NCBI GenBank assembly: GCA_945862025.1 | Contig: CAMAWU010000006.1 | Location: forward strand, 1 to 48,784 | Direction: 5' to 3' | Length of the DNA stretch: 48,784 bases | DNA from: Ferrithrix thermotolerans DSM 19514 | GTDB taxonomy: Bacteria > Actinomycetota > Acidimicrobiia > Acidimicrobiales > Ilumatobacteraceae | Part shown: positions 9,963 to 19,971 of the stretch, piece by piece | Position numbering within the stretch: position 1 is the stretch's first letter | How the letters are laid out: each line of letters starts with the position of its first letter | Program-made: the position numbers and the translations under genes | Notes under the pieces: generated by a model | The model's database searches: none | What the model was told of the DNA's origin: nothing | Seen by the model: the letters and a program-made list of their open reading frames with translations, nothing else

Positions 9963-12334
9963 CTGAGTTGCTCAATCCGAACATCAACTACATCTGAAGT
10001 GATATCCAACAGAGGTCGAATATCGACACTCGTGTGGTTGTATGGCAACCATGCGGTTCCACGGTGCACGCCACTGTGGGCATTTACTGGCAGCACAATG
10101 CTTTTGTCATCAATGCCGACTCGAATATTTGTACCTTCCACTACACCGATGCGAGCCAGATCAAGTGGATTGACATAGATTGCTGACTTGGTGATGATTC
10201 CGACAAGTGAAGGACTGGTCGTTGTCGATTGTGCGTTGTCATACATCGTGCGAGACACAATTAATCGATAACTATATGAATTTCGATCTACTAGAACTAC
10301 CGAAGCACGCGAAATTGTTGCTGACGCTTCATTTTCCATCAACACACCGTCGCTATTAATCACTGGATTATTTGCACACGAAGAAAACGCAGCGATACTT
10401 GAAGTCATTTTTTGATGCAACTCATCCAGGCTTGATACCCCGAGATCAATGCCAAGACTCAGTCCAAGTTCAGTTGCAATCATCCAATCTGGACGAGATG
10501 TACCACGCGGGGTAATCTGCTGCGTCACATTGCTGATTCGTCCTTCAAGGTTGGTAGTAGTACCTGCTTTTTCTGTAAATGCTGCAGCAGGAAGAACAAC
10601 ATCGGCATTGCGGTTCGAACTATTTATAAAAGTGTCGATGCTGATCACGCTTCTGGTTCGATTAAATGCTCGAGCAACAAGATCCGAGTCGGCAACATCA
10701 GCGAGTGGGTCTGCTCCAAGCAGAATTAGGCATTCTATTTTTCCGGCTGCGGCTTTGGTTAAAATATCAATTGCGTCGCCAGAGTTTTTTTGTGGAGTGA
10801 GCCCAACCGCAACTGCTCCACGAACATTTCCGCGACGTAACACTGGGAGAATTTTTGCATTCGGAATTGCATGAAGAATCTCACCTAGAGCATGCAGAGT
10901 AAACGCTTCGTTCTCGGCCAAGTTCGAACGGCCAAGTACGACAACAACCTCGCCACGACGAATTTGTTCTTGCATTTCTTGTGACCCAAGAGTCTCTCGA
11001 ACAACTTGAGCCTGCCGACCTGGCTCAAAAGAGACACTTCGCCATGCATACGGAGTCAAACCTGAATCACGCGGGGAGAACTCTAAAATTCGTGACTTTC
11101 GTTTTTGCGCTGCGTCACGAACCCGTAGATAAAGCACAGGAAGTTCTTCTTTGAGATCTGGGGACAACAAGATGATTGTGCTTGCAGCACAAGTTTCATC
11201 GATTGTTGCTTGGGCTAGGTTAAAAATTTCTGGCGTTAAGCCGTCACCGAGTTGAGAATCGCGTTGCGTGATTCCAAGTTGATCTACCAACGATGCCCAA
11301 GCAAATGCGTCTTCGTTAGTACCACGAGCACCACCAAGAATTGCTACTGAATCGGTGCCGCTGTTCAAGGCGGTGCGAATAATTCTTGCTGCAGATTCGA
11401 GAGCGACCGACCATGACGTAGTCGCGAGACCAGAATCAGTTTTGATTAATGGCGCAATCAATCGCTCGGTAGAATTGACCGACTCAAAGTTGTAGCGACC
11501 ACGATCACACAGCCAACCCCAGTTGACTGGGTCTATATCTACTCCTTGAAACCGAACTAATTCATCTCGGCTGCTTTGCACGACTACGCGACAGCCAACT
11601 GAACAAGAAGTGCAAGTGCTTTCTGTTTGCTCAATGTCCCATGGACGAGCTTTAAATCGATAAGGCTTTGCGGTCAATGCTCCTACTGGACAGATTTGAA
11701 CAGTGTTTCCAGAGAAGTAACTGCTGAAAGGTTCTTCGGGAAACGTCATGACTTGTGTGTCATTGCCACGACTAGTAAATGAAATTAGCGGGTCTCCCGC
11801 AACTTCATCGGCGAACCTTGTGCATCGGTCACACAAAATGCAACGCTCACGGTCAAGATAAACAATTTCGCTAATTGCGATTGGTTTTTCGTAGTGACGC
11901 TTCTCTTCAACGAATCGACTTTCTCCAGGACCATGGCTGAATGCTTGATCTTGTAGTGGACATTCACCACCTTTGTCGCAAACAGGACAATCAAGTGGGT
12001 GATTGGCAAGCAAAAGTTCAAGCACACCCTCTTGAGCTTTTTTAACTGTTTCAGTTGCGGTACGAACGATTTGACCTTCGGCAACTGGCGTCATGCACGA
12101 CACAACCATCATTGGTCCGCGCGGAGTTTCTACTTCAACTAGACACTGACGACACATGCCTACTGAACTCATCCGCGGGTGATAACAAAATCTTGGAATG
12201 AAATCATCGGTGCGATCGGCAGCCGCAATTATCAGCTCACCTTTTCGCGCCAAAACTGGCTTGTCATTAATCGTAATGTTTACAACATTTGGATCAGCGA
12301 CAATATTTTCGGCAGTTGGATCAACAATCGTCAT
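9959..12334 (-). CDS. nuoG: NADH-quinone oxidoreductase subunit G
   Basis: A 791-residue iron-sulfur subunit of the NADH module. In order it shows a [2Fe-2S] N1b region (RFCYHPRMSSVGMCRQC), the His-ligated N5 site (HPLDCPVCDKGGEC), an N4 site (CILCDRC followed by QICPVGAL), and CTSCSVGC followed 27 residues later by Cys. The last spacing matches the N7 cluster found in only some complex I lineages. A molybdopterin-oxidoreductase-like domain follows. The junction with nuoF is TAATG. Confidence 0.95.
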   Translation of the reverse strand: MTIVDPTAENIVADPNVVNITINDKPVLARKGELIIAAADRTDDFIPRFCYHPRMSSVGMCRQCLVEVETPRGPMMVVSCMTPVAEGQIVRTATETVKKAQEGVLELLLANHPLDCPVCDKGGECPLQDQAFSHGPGESRFVEEKRHYEKPIAISEIVYLDRERCILCDRCTRFADEVAGDPLISFTSRGNDTQVMTFPEEPFSSYFSGNTVQICPVGALTAKPYRFKARPWDIEQTESTCTSCSVGCRVVVQSSRDELVRFQGVDIDPVNWGWLCDRGRYNFESVNSTERLIAPLIKTDSGLATTSWSVALESAARIIRTALNSGTDSVAILGGARGTNEDAFAWASLVDQLGITQRDSQLGDGLTPEIFNLAQATIDETCAASTIILLSPDLKEELPVLYLRVRDAAQKRKSRILEFSPRDSGLTPYAWRSVSFEPGRQAQVVRETLGSQEMQEQIRRGEVVVVLGRSNLAENEAFTLHALGEILHAIPNAKILPVLRRGNVRGAVAVGLTPQKNSGDAIDILTKAAAGKIECLILLGADPLADVADSDLVARAFNRTRSVISIDTFINSSNRNADVVLPAAAFTEKAGTTTNLEGRISNVTQQITPRGTSRPDWMIATELGLSLGIDLGVSSLDELHQKMTSSIAAFSSCANNPVINSDGVLMENEASATISRASVVLVDRNSYSYRLIVSRTMYDNAQSTTTSPSLVGIITKSAIYVNPLDLARIGVVEGTNIRVGIDDKSIVLPVNAHSGVHRGTAWLPYNHTSVDIRPLLDITSDVVDVRIEQLR

Positions 12335-13758
12335 TAGTGCGCCCCGACCGGTGTAACCGTTTTGACTGCCGAAACCGCGGTAACAGGAATCGTCACGCGC
12401 TTTGTCACTCGTGATTCAAATTCACTTCTAAAAAGTGTCAGCGCCGAGTGAACAGGTGCGAACGCCGATGGTCCAACGAAACAAATTGTCGTCATCTTGT
12501 ACGGGAATGGCACGGCAGTTAAACCTAATTTTTCATTTGCTGCATGCGGAAAATCTCCAGGACAAATCATTGCACCGACTTCAAGAAGTTGTTGCAGATC
12601 GGCATCGGTGCCATCACCGTCAACAATTCGACGAAGAATTCGCTCAAGCCAAGTTCCGCCTTCGCGACACGGAGTGCACTTGCCACAAGATTCGTGCGCA
12701 TAAAAATGTGTCAGCGTAAGAGCCGCTGCCGGAATATCTGTTGTCTCATCCATCACGATTACTGCACCCGAACCAAGCATTGATCCTGCTGGTCCGACTT
12801 GGCTTGCTTCAAACGGTAAATCTAATTGGTCTGCAGTAAACCACGGCGCCGAACCTCCGCCAGGAACAAATGCTTTGAGTTGTTTGTCATTTCGTATTCC
12901 GCCACAAAATTCTTCACCGAAAATTAGATCTCGAAAAGTTGTCGTACCGTTGATAATTTCGAAAACCCCTGGTCGTTTAACATGACCAGACACTGCAACC
13001 ATTCTCGTGCCAGGTGATGTTTTTGTTCCGACCGTCGTGTACGCGGCAACTCCATTGCACAACAGCCACGGCAAGTTAGCGAGAGTTTCAACATTATTTA
13101 CAATCGTCGGCTGACCATAGAGTCCGTTCACAGCCGGAAAAAAAGGTGGCTTGAGTCGCGGCATGCCACGGTTTCCTTCGAGACTTTCGATCAGCGCAGT
13201 TTCTTCTCCGACTACATATGCACCTGCACCCCAATGCAAAATAATGTCAACCGAAAAATTTGAGCCAAGAATATTTTTGCCAACATATCCAGCGGCATAT
13301 GCCTCATTTAAAGCCGCCGCAACTCGCTCTTGGGCGAGTGCCATTTCGCCTCTTATATATAGGAAGCACTGCGACAACCCCGCCGCATAGCAAGCAATCA
13401 AACACCCTTCAATAAGTTGATGTGGATCGCGCTCCATTAGCAATCTGTCTTTGTAGGTGCCTGGTTCGCTTTCGTCACCATTGACAACTAAATACTTTGG
13501 CCAAACTTGCTGCGGGGTTAAACCCCACTTTGTTCCCGCAGGAAATCCTGCCCCACCGCGACCAAGCACCGTCGCACTTTTTACATCGTCATGAATTTCA
13601 TTAGCAGGACGAGATAGCGCTGCTCGTAAACCTTTGTAGCCGTTTGTAGCCAAGTAGCGCTCAAGGGTGAATGAATCAGCGAATTCAAATCGTGATGTCA
13701 CGATCTTTGGACGATCACCTGCAACAAATCCTGGCGCGTGAGAATAGGTTGCGCTCAT
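12334..13758 (-). CDS. nuoF: NADH-quinone oxidoreductase subunit F
   Basis: A 474-residue NADH-oxidising flavoprotein of complex I. The FMN/NADH-binding segment is GRGGAGFPAGTKWGL (about 67-81), and the N3 [4Fe-4S] ligands lie in SCGKCTPCREGG with a later Cys in MICPGDF. The overlap with nuoE is ATGA. The C-terminal Val/Thr-rich tail is longer than in E. coli. Confidence 0.96.
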   Translation of the reverse strand: MSATYSHAPGFVAGDRPKIVTSRFEFADSFTLERYLATNGYKGLRAALSRPANEIHDDVKSATVLGRGGAGFPAGTKWGLTPQQVWPKYLVVNGDESEPGTYKDRLLMERDPHQLIEGCLIACYAAGLSQCFLYIRGEMALAQERVAAALNEAYAAGYVGKNILGSNFSVDIILHWGAGAYVVGEETALIESLEGNRGMPRLKPPFFPAVNGLYGQPTIVNNVETLANLPWLLCNGVAAYTTVGTKTSPGTRMVAVSGHVKRPGVFEIINGTTTFRDLIFGEEFCGGIRNDKQLKAFVPGGGSAPWFTADQLDLPFEASQVGPAGSMLGSGAVIVMDETTDIPAAALTLTHFYAHESCGKCTPCREGGTWLERILRRIVDGDGTDADLQQLLEVGAMICPGDFPHAANEKLGLTAVPFPYKMTTICFVGPSAFAPVHSALTLFRSEFESRVTKRVTIPVTAVSAVKTVTPVGAH

Positions 13759-14369
13759 AACGCTGCCTTACCGTTTAACCATGCTGGCGCTTGATTAACA
13801 AGTTCGGGTGACACGGCACCAACGACACGATCTGGTGCGATATGTTGACGCACTTTTGCCAGAACGCCATGAGCAGGAATTTCTTCGGAAAGTTTTCCTG
13901 CTTCTAAATCGTCAATTAATTTGTCGAGGTCTGTTGTCGAAACTCGCAGTCGATAGCGATAGTTGACTTGTAGACACGGGGCTTCTGTGCATGCAGCCTG
14001 ACATTCTGCGTGAGCGAGCGTGAACATTCCATCTTGCGTTGTTCCGCCTGCTTTGACTCCGAGTCGTTTTTCGGCATGATGCATTAACTCGTGTGCGCCC
14101 ATCAAGGCACACGACATCGTTCCACAGATATTGACTAAATATTTACCGATTGGTTCAAAACGAAACATTTCATAAAAAGTTGCAGTGCCATAAACCTCGG
14201 CTGATGTGACACCTACGAGTTCACCTAGATGAACCATTGCTTCACGGCTGATGTAACCAGTTTGCTCTTGGGCCAAGTGCAACAACGGGATCAAGGCCGA
14301 TTTTTGTCGCGGATAGCGAGCGATGATTTCTTTTGCAATCACCAAGTTTTTGTCACTTAAACGACTCAT
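13755..14369 (-). CDS. nuoE: NADH-quinone oxidoreductase subunit E
   Basis: A 204-residue thioredoxin-like [2Fe-2S] subunit (cluster N1a). Ligands are in CGTMSC (C-x4-C) and ECQAACTEAP (C-x3-C). The N-terminal helix PRQKSALIPLLHLAQEQTGY is typical. It has a C-terminal extension of about 40 residues relative to E. coli NuoE. It is translationally coupled to nuoD by ATGA. Confidence 0.95.
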   Translation of the reverse strand: MSRLSDKNLVIAKEIIARYPRQKSALIPLLHLAQEQTGYISREAMVHLGELVGVTSAEVYGTATFYEMFRFEPIGKYLVNICGTMSCALMGAHELMHHAEKRLGVKAGGTTQDGMFTLAHAECQAACTEAPCLQVNYRYRLRVSTTDLDKLIDDLEAGKLSEEIPAHGVLAKVRQHIAPDRVVGAVSPELVNQAPAWLNGKAAL

Positions 14370-15721
14370 CGATCAACCTCACCAAGCACTGGATCAACTG
14401 AAGAAATTACAGCAACGGCATCGGCGATAAGTCCTCCGTGCATCATCAACGGCATCGTCTGAATGTTGACAAAACTTGGTGCTCGCACATGCATTCGGTA
14501 CGGCGTGGCAGAACCATCGCTGGCAATGTAACAACCAATCTCGCCACGTGGACTCTCGATCGCCACGTATGCTTCGCCTTCTGGAACTTTGAAACCCTCT
14601 GTAAAAATTTTGAAGTGGTGAATCAACGCCTCCATTGACTCATCAATTCGACCGCGAGGTGGTGGCGTGACTTTTTTATCTTGAATTCGATAGTCACCTT
14701 GCGGCATGCGATCTAAAATTTGTCGAACAATTCGCATTGATTCGCGAATTTCATTAAGACGAATTGAATAACGATCAAAAGCGTCGCCGTAACTTCCGAC
14801 GATTACATCAAATTCAACTTCGCTATAACGCAAATACGGCATGTCGCGACGCAAATCCCATGCCAGACCTGTGCTTCGTAAAATTGGACCAGTCGCACTC
14901 AAAGCAATTGCTTCATCTCGAGTGATCACACCAACACCTTGAAGCCGTTCGCGCCAAATTGGCTGTCCTGTCATCAAAATCTCATACTCTGCAAGACGCT
15001 GTGGCAGTGCATCAAGCAAACCAAGCACTTCGTCCCGCCAACCTGCTGGCAGATCTGCTGCGACTCCACCAGGGCGAATGAAGTTGTGATTCATTCTTAA
15101 ACCCGTAACTTTTTGAAAGAATCGCAAGACTTCTTCACGCTCGCGAAATCCGTAGAGCATCATTGATACCGCACCAATATCCATGCCGTTCGTCGCCATA
15201 AACAATAAATGGCTGCTGATGCGATTTAATTCTGAGAGCATCATTCGAATCCACACGGCGCGTTCAGGAATATCTTGATCAATGCCAAGAAGTTTTTCGG
15301 TCGCCATTGAGAAAACGAGTTCATTATTTAATGGCGACGCATAATCCATTCGGGTGACATTTGTACCACCCTGCATAAATGTCAATGACTCACCGGTTTT
15401 TTCCATTCCAGTATGCAAATAACCAATCACTGGCTTGCAACGCAAAACAGTTTCACCTTTTAGTTCAAGCATCAATCGCAACACTCCGTGTGTACTTGGG
15501 TGTTGTGGACCCATGTTGATGATCATCGTTTGATCTTCGCTCTGTGTGTCAGCAAGTGACGCAACTTGTGATTCACTCATTCGCAAAACTGCGCCCGACT
15601 CTCGAAGCACTGCTTTGTGCGACATATCGGCACGCAACTGCAGTTCTTGGCCACCCTCAGATGTGCCAGCAGAAATAATTTCGGCTGCGTTGCTTATGTT
15701 TAAGTTCTCGGTTGTTGTCAT
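14366..15721 (-). CDS. nuoD: NADH-quinone oxidoreductase subunit D
   Basis: The 49-kDa-type subunit that lines the quinone pocket. Motifs are INMGPQHPSTHGVLRL, HTGMEKTGE, NRISSHLLFMATNGMDIGA and the C-terminal VDPVLGEVDR. An upstream in-frame start at 15793 exists, but ATG at 15721 overlaps the nuoC stop as ATGA, like most nuo junctions here, giving 451 residues. The first 40 or so residues are low in similarity to other NuoD proteins. Confidence 0.95.
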   Translation of the reverse strand: MTTTENLNISNAAEIISAGTSEGGQELQLRADMSHKAVLRESGAVLRMSESQVASLADTQSEDQTMIINMGPQHPSTHGVLRLMLELKGETVLRCKPVIGYLHTGMEKTGESLTFMQGGTNVTRMDYASPLNNELVFSMATEKLLGIDQDIPERAVWIRMMLSELNRISSHLLFMATNGMDIGAVSMMLYGFREREEVLRFFQKVTGLRMNHNFIRPGGVAADLPAGWRDEVLGLLDALPQRLAEYEILMTGQPIWRERLQGVGVITRDEAIALSATGPILRSTGLAWDLRRDMPYLRYSEVEFDVIVGSYGDAFDRYSIRLNEIRESMRIVRQILDRMPQGDYRIQDKKVTPPPRGRIDESMEALIHHFKIFTEGFKVPEGEAYVAIESPRGEIGCYIASDGSATPYRMHVRAPSFVNIQTMPLMMHGGLIADAVAVISSVDPVLGEVDR

Positions 15722-16185
15722 GAGGCTGCGCCCTTGAACTGCACCGGAATACTTCCTTGCGAATAATCTTTGCGCAACGGAAAGCCAACCCAATCTTCTG
15801 GCATCAAAATACGTGTCAGATCAGGATGACCCGTGAAAGTAATCCCGAACATGTCGTAAACTTCTCGCTCCATCGCTTCGGTTCCTGGATAGAGATCAAA
15901 CGCCGAATCAATTGATGGATCAGACTCTGAAAGTTGTACCCGTAAGCGCACACGGCGACGCTGTGACAACGAAAGCAAATTTACAACTAGTTCAAAACGC
16001 TCAAGTGAAATTTGAGTTGCAACTTCTGGCGAAATCGTGCGACCAGGATGAGTTAAGAAATCAACAGCAGTGAGATCAGCACACATCTCAAAGCCTTCGC
16101 TGCGCAAAGAGGTTAGTGTTTTTAGATAATCAGTCTTTGAAACGAAACGAACATCATCAGCAGTGTGACTGGTGGTTTGCGACAT
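15718..16185 (-). CDS. nuoC: NADH-quinone oxidoreductase subunit C
   Basis: The 30-kDa-type subunit of the peripheral arm; 155 residues, near the short end of the family. The conserved block is AMEREVYDMFGITFTGHPDL followed by RILMPEDWVGFPLRKDY. It is not fused to NuoD, unlike in E. coli. It follows nuoB after 3 nt. Confidence 0.94.
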   Translation of the reverse strand: MSQTTSHTADDVRFVSKTDYLKTLTSLRSEGFEMCADLTAVDFLTHPGRTISPEVATQISLERFELVVNLLSLSQRRRVRLRVQLSESDPSIDSAFDLYPGTEAMEREVYDMFGITFTGHPDLTRILMPEDWVGFPLRKDYSQGSIPVQFKGAAS

Positions 16186-16188
16186 TTT

Positions 16189-16773
16189 TCAACGGTTTCC
16201 GAGAATTACTGGCGTGATCGAGCCAGCAGGAATTTCTTGAATACGAACTTGCGCGCCTGCGCCAGTTGATGCGCGACGCTTCATAATTTCGCCGTCTTCG
16301 ATTAGTTGATGCAAAGTTTCAATTGCATGAATCAGCGTCTCAGGTGTCGGTGGGCAACCAGGTGCATAAACATCAACTGGCACGATTTGGTCGACGCCCT
16401 GGACAATCGCATAATTATTGAACATTCCACCACTGCTGGCACATACGCCCATTGAGATGACCCATTTTGGTTCCATCATTTGGTCGTAGACCTGTCGCAA
16501 AACTGGCGCCATTTTTTGACTGACGCGACCAGCCACAATCATGATGTCGGCCTGGCGTGGTGATGCGCGAAATACTTCCATTCCAAATCGCGCTAGATCA
16601 TAATGCGCAGTTCCAGAAGCCATCATTTCAATTGCACAACAGGCCAAACCAAATGTTGCTGCCCAACTAGATCTTGAACGCGACCACTTAACTAGATCTT
16701 CAACTCGACCTGTTAAAAAGTTGTGCTCAAGCCCACCGAGCCCTTCATCCAGAACATTACGTACAGTGCCCAT
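16189..16773 (-). CDS. nuoB: NADH-quinone oxidoreductase subunit B
   Basis: A 194-residue subunit that binds cluster N2, the electron donor to quinone. The tandem cysteines are in [11 protein letters not shown], and further ligands are in MGVCASSGG and [29 protein letters not shown] is also diagnostic. The nuoA stop overlaps its start as TGATG. Confidence 0.96.
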   Translation of the reverse strand: MGTVRNVLDEGLGGLEHNFLTGRVEDLVKWSRSRSSWAATFGLACCAIEMMASGTAHYDLARFGMEVFRASPRQADIMIVAGRVSQKMAPVLRQVYDQMMEPKWVISMGVCASSGGMFNNYAIVQGVDQIVPVDVYAPGCPPTPETLIHAIETLHQLIEDGEIMKRRASTGAGAQVRIQEIPAGSITPVILGNR

Positions 16774-17249
16774 CAGTCAGCAATCTTTTGGGATTCTCGA
16801 CCATCAAGACCAACTCGACGAATTGTGGTTGCAGTTGTTCGCGACTCTGAAAAAATATCATCGTCAATAGTCAGTAACTGACGCGGCTTATTAATTGGAC
16901 CCCAGTCCAAGGCTCCACGCGCAATAACATAAACGAACGCGACAAAAAACACCGCGCTGAATGCGGCGAACTCATAAAAACCATAGGCACCAAGCGCTCC
17001 GCTTGAAACTGCATAGGGATACGCAAAAATTATTTCAATATCAAACATTATGAACAGCATTGCAACAACATAAAAACTCACTGGGAACCGTTCAGGTGCT
17101 TCACGGCTTGGAACTATTCCACACTCGTATGGTGCCTCTTTCGCCGAGTTCGGTCGACGCGGTGCCAACAATTTTGAAGCGACTACTGACCCTGCGCCAA
17201 ATAAAACTGCAAGAACTGTCAGTACGACAATCGGAAGATACTGACCCAC
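16773..17249 (-). CDS. nuoA: NADH-quinone oxidoreductase subunit A
   Basis: A 158-residue three-helix membrane subunit. The diagnostic loop is [12 protein letters not shown], followed by [23 protein letters not shown]. About 30 polar residues after the last helix make it longer than the usual 120-140. The start is GTG at 17249, 3 nt after the preceding gene, so nuo has no obvious promoter of its own here. Confidence 0.95.
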   Translation of the reverse strand: MGQYLPIVVLTVLAVLFGAGSVVASKLLAPRRPNSAKEAPYECGIVPSREAPERFPVSFYVVAMLFIMFDIEIIFAYPYAVSSGALGAYGFYEFAAFSAVFFVAFVYVIARGALDWGPINKPRQLLTIDDDIFSESRTTATTIRRVGLDGRESQKIAD

Positions 17250-17252
17250 AAT

Positions 17253-18065
17253 TTAGACCTTTGCAGGCGACTGTTCTTTAAGGTTCTGTTGCAAATTAAG
17301 ATCTCTTTTGTGCAAAATCCGACATAGCAACAAGAAAATAATTGTTGAACCAATTGTGATGAAAATTGCGGGCTGACGCTTAGTGCCAAGGTCGCGGATC
17401 ATGTGGATGTAGCGACGCGGTTGAGTTTCGTCGACTACAGGACGCGCTGGCGCGCGGCCGGGTTCTGTTCGCTGTGGCACTACTGGCGCAACTTCAACAA
17501 GTGAAAAATGGGGTTTATGAAAGAACGCGATGAAGTCGAGCGAGTTGTTTATTTTTGGCCAACGGTCCCCACCCTTGTCGTAAACAGCGAGAGAAATATA
17601 CTCGCCTGCAACGAGCTCTTCTGCTTCTTGTTGAATAATTTCATCAGACGCAGCAACTGCTTGACCACGGCGTGGATCAGACTCTTCTAACAACAACCAT
17701 CCTTCGCTCTGCAATGCGGTTGAAACTTTTCTTGAGTCACCCTGAACTTCGCCACTGAGTTCTAATGGTTGCTCCAATATTTCTGAACCTTGCAATAAAG
17801 ACGCTTCACGCACAATCGTTACTGGTTCTGCTGGTTGCCATGTCGGCTCACGACCTTTTAGACCGATACCGTAAGTCCACCAAATTACACCCATTGTTGC
17901 CATCCAGCCGAATAATCCGGCAAGTACGACTAAAAATCCAAGGCGTGCTCCTAAGTTTGTGCCGACTACTAAATATGTTCCGCCAATAAGTACGCCGACA
18001 GAAATCGCCACGATGACGATTCCGCGCAGTTCGGGCTCCCAGTTAATTGCAAGAAGCGACAACAT
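17253..18065 (-). CDS. unknown membrane protein between cytochrome c and nuoA
   Basis: A 270-residue protein I do not recognise. It has two adjacent hydrophobic helices (about 14-34 and 40-68, ending in the Trp-rich GVIWWTYGIGLKGREPTWQP), a polar acidic domain of about 150 residues, and a third helix near 235-255 (AIFITIGSTIIFLLLCRILH) followed by a basic tail. No heme, Cys pair or other cofactor motif is seen. It lies directly between the diheme cytochrome c and nuoA (gaps 0 and 3 nt). That suggests an accessory subunit or assembly factor of the quinol-cytochrome c reductase, or a link to cytochrome oxidase. This function is inference. Confidence 0.8.
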   Translation of the reverse strand: MLSLLAINWEPELRGIVIVAISVGVLIGGTYLVVGTNLGARLGFLVVLAGLFGWMATMGVIWWTYGIGLKGREPTWQPAEPVTIVREASLLQGSEILEQPLELSGEVQGDSRKVSTALQSEGWLLLEESDPRRGQAVAASDEIIQQEAEELVAGEYISLAVYDKGGDRWPKINNSLDFIAFFHKPHFSLVEVAPVVPQRTEPGRAPARPVVDETQPRRYIHMIRDLGTKRQPAIFITIGSTIIFLLLCRILHKRDLNLQQNLKEQSPAKV

Positions 18066-19106
18066 TTATAAACCTCTCACATAGTCAATGATTGCTGCGA
18101 TTTGATCATCGGTGAGCATTAATCCAAATGCAGGCATTCGACCCGAACCTTGACCTTGTTGCCCATATTTTTTGCCGAGTTCGCTACCGCCCTTGATGAA
18201 CTCAATCATTTCGTCTCGTTGCGGAAACTGTCGAACTGCCGAACCGCCCGTGAGGTTTGGACCAAGCGCTCCACCACCAGTTATTTGAGGTTGGCCGTAT
18301 GACCAACCTTTTGTGTGGCAACGGGCGCAAGAAAAGTTTCCACTCCCAAGATCTAAATTAAATAGTGCTTCACCAACTGTCGCGTAAGTTTTAGCCTTGA
18401 CAAGTCTTTCTGCTTCAGCTTGAATCTCTTGCTGTTTGGCTGCTGGCAACTTGCCATTTTCGTCCCTTGGAATCTGAATACTTTTTACATACTCCAGAAC
18501 AGTTTGAATTTGCTGATCATTCAACGGTCCACCACCAACAAGGCCCCATGCCGACATCGGCGAAAATGGACGACCGTAATTTAGAATAAATCGAAACTCT
18601 TCATCGCTGTAGCGATAGAAAACCGTATTAATCGCTGGAGCCTTCCAGTTGACTTGTTCTACCGCTCCAGTCTTTGGGTCAGTAATTGCGTACGAAGCAA
18701 CGCCACCACCACCTTTCATTCCTCCGTGACAACCTGCGCAGTTATAACCACCATCTGCAGTTGTCGCAAAAAGTCCACCACCCCAAGTTTCAAACTGGTG
18801 TTGAAACTCTTTTTCTGCTCCGACCATGCGACCTGGTTCAAGAATCCAATACAGCGGAAGCGCGATTGTTACGACGGCAAGAAACGCAAGACCAATAAAT
18901 TGAGTACGTTCAATTTTTTCACCCTCAAGACGTTCGTCGTCGTAATACGGTTTGCGATTGGCTGCAAGTTTTATTTCTGAGCCGATTTCGCGTTTGCTCG
19001 AGCGAATATTTGCCAGGCCGTAAACGATCCAACCAAGAACAGCGACGAGAAGAATTACCCAAGCAATCGTCGTGGTTGTATCGGCAAGAGTAGTTGTGCT
19101 GAACAT
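18066..19106 (-). CDS. membrane-anchored diheme cytochrome c
   Basis: A 346-residue protein with two N-terminal hydrophobic segments (about 13-31 and 69-88), then two cytochrome c domains. Heme-binding sites are C123-A-G-C-H127 and C260-A-R-C-H264. Plausible Met ligands are M184 (FSPMSAWG) and the Met of GRMPAFG near 324. Between rieske and nuo genes it probably takes the cytochrome c1/cc role of the bc complex. It differs from the usual actinobacterial QcrC, where a single N-terminal signal precedes the two domains and one anchor follows them. A role as electron carrier to an oxidase is also possible. Confidence 0.88.
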   Translation of the reverse strand: MFSTTTLADTTTTIAWVILLVAVLGWIVYGLANIRSSKREIGSEIKLAANRKPYYDDERLEGEKIERTQFIGLAFLAVVTIALPLYWILEPGRMVGAEKEFQHQFETWGGGLFATTADGGYNCAGCHGGMKGGGGVASYAITDPKTGAVEQVNWKAPAINTVFYRYSDEEFRFILNYGRPFSPMSAWGLVGGGPLNDQQIQTVLEYVKSIQIPRDENGKLPAAKQQEIQAEAERLVKAKTYATVGEALFNLDLGSGNFSCARCHTKGWSYGQPQITGGGALGPNLTGGSAVRQFPQRDEMIEFIKGGSELGKKYGQQGQGSGRMPAFGLMLTDDQIAAIIDYVRGL

Positions 19107-19955
19107 TTAGTGATCTCCAGACGCACCAACACAGTTGGGGCCTTCTGCTTCTTGTCCGGTTGTGTTTGTTCCGATCGGTGGACCACCAAAAACGGTGCCT
19201 GTATCAATAACCAACATTCCATTATCTACTGAAACTCCGAATCGATCCATTCCGCGTGGTGCGGGACCACCCTTTTTCTCACCGACCCGGTTGTATTGCG
19301 AGCCGTGACATGGGCACTCGAACCATTGCGACGATGAGCATTCAGGCACTCGACAACCAAGATGAGGACACTTTTGGTATAACGCAACTACTCCGGCATT
19401 CATTCCGGTAAATACTGCGCCTTGCTTTCCGTAAATAACTTCTGCTTTCGAAATCGCCTCTTTGGGATACTCGGTAACCCAAGAGCGAGCCTCAGGAAGG
19501 TACAAAAAGCCGCCACCAGAACGAATCTGACCGATCACGTCATCAATCTTGCCAGCATTTATTTTTGATCCAAAACCGCCTTCGGCACCTTTCCACAAAA
19601 ATGCAATAAGTGCGGCAGCGAATCCACCAAGACTTGCACTCATCAATGTCACCGTTGCTCGATTCAAAAATGCGCGGCGCGATTCGCCAAGTGCTTCTGC
19701 GTCAGGTGCGACCCAAGTCTCAATTTCTGGTGGTGGCATAACTGCCACGGCGTTGCGACTAACAACACCTTGTGACTCAGCATCACGAGTTGAGTTGCGC
19801 GCAACTTTTGCCGCGTTGCGATCGCGCTTTCTAGTTTCACGCGACAGCGATCCGACTTCCTTTATGTCGGCACGGCGCGATGCAGTGAGCACACCTCCAA
19901 GGCCAAGTACAGCAAGTACCGCAATTGCAATCGTAATAATTGTTGTTGTGTTCAT
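19107..19955 (-). CDS. qcrA: Rieske iron-sulfur protein of the quinol-cytochrome c reductase
   Basis: A 282-residue protein with a C-terminal Rieske domain. Cluster ligands are C196 and H198 in CPHLGC and C214 and H217 in CPCHGS, with C201 and C216 set to form the usual disulfide. A first helix lies at about 5-25. A twin-arginine-like SRRAFLNRA (about 92-100) precedes a second helix (105-121), consistent with Tat-dependent export of the folded domain as known for Rieske proteins. The gene follows the subunit-IV-type cytochrome b gene after 16 nt. Confidence 0.93.
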   Translation of the reverse strand: MNTTTIITIAIAVLAVLGLGGVLTASRRADIKEVGSLSRETRKRDRNAAKVARNSTRDAESQGVVSRNAVAVMPPPEIETWVAPDAEALGESRRAFLNRATVTLMSASLGGFAAALIAFLWKGAEGGFGSKINAGKIDDVIGQIRSGGGFLYLPEARSWVTEYPKEAISKAEVIYGKQGAVFTGMNAGVVALYQKCPHLGCRVPECSSSQWFECPCHGSQYNRVGEKKGGPAPRGMDRFGVSVDNGMLVIDTGTVFGGPPIGTNTTGQEAEGPNCVGASGDH

Positions 19956-19971
19956 TTAAAAAAGAGTCCGA

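Noticed and set aside
15721-15793. Extended start of nuoD
   Set aside because: The extra 24 residues overlap nuoC in another frame; ATG 15721 gives the ATGA junction used across the operon.
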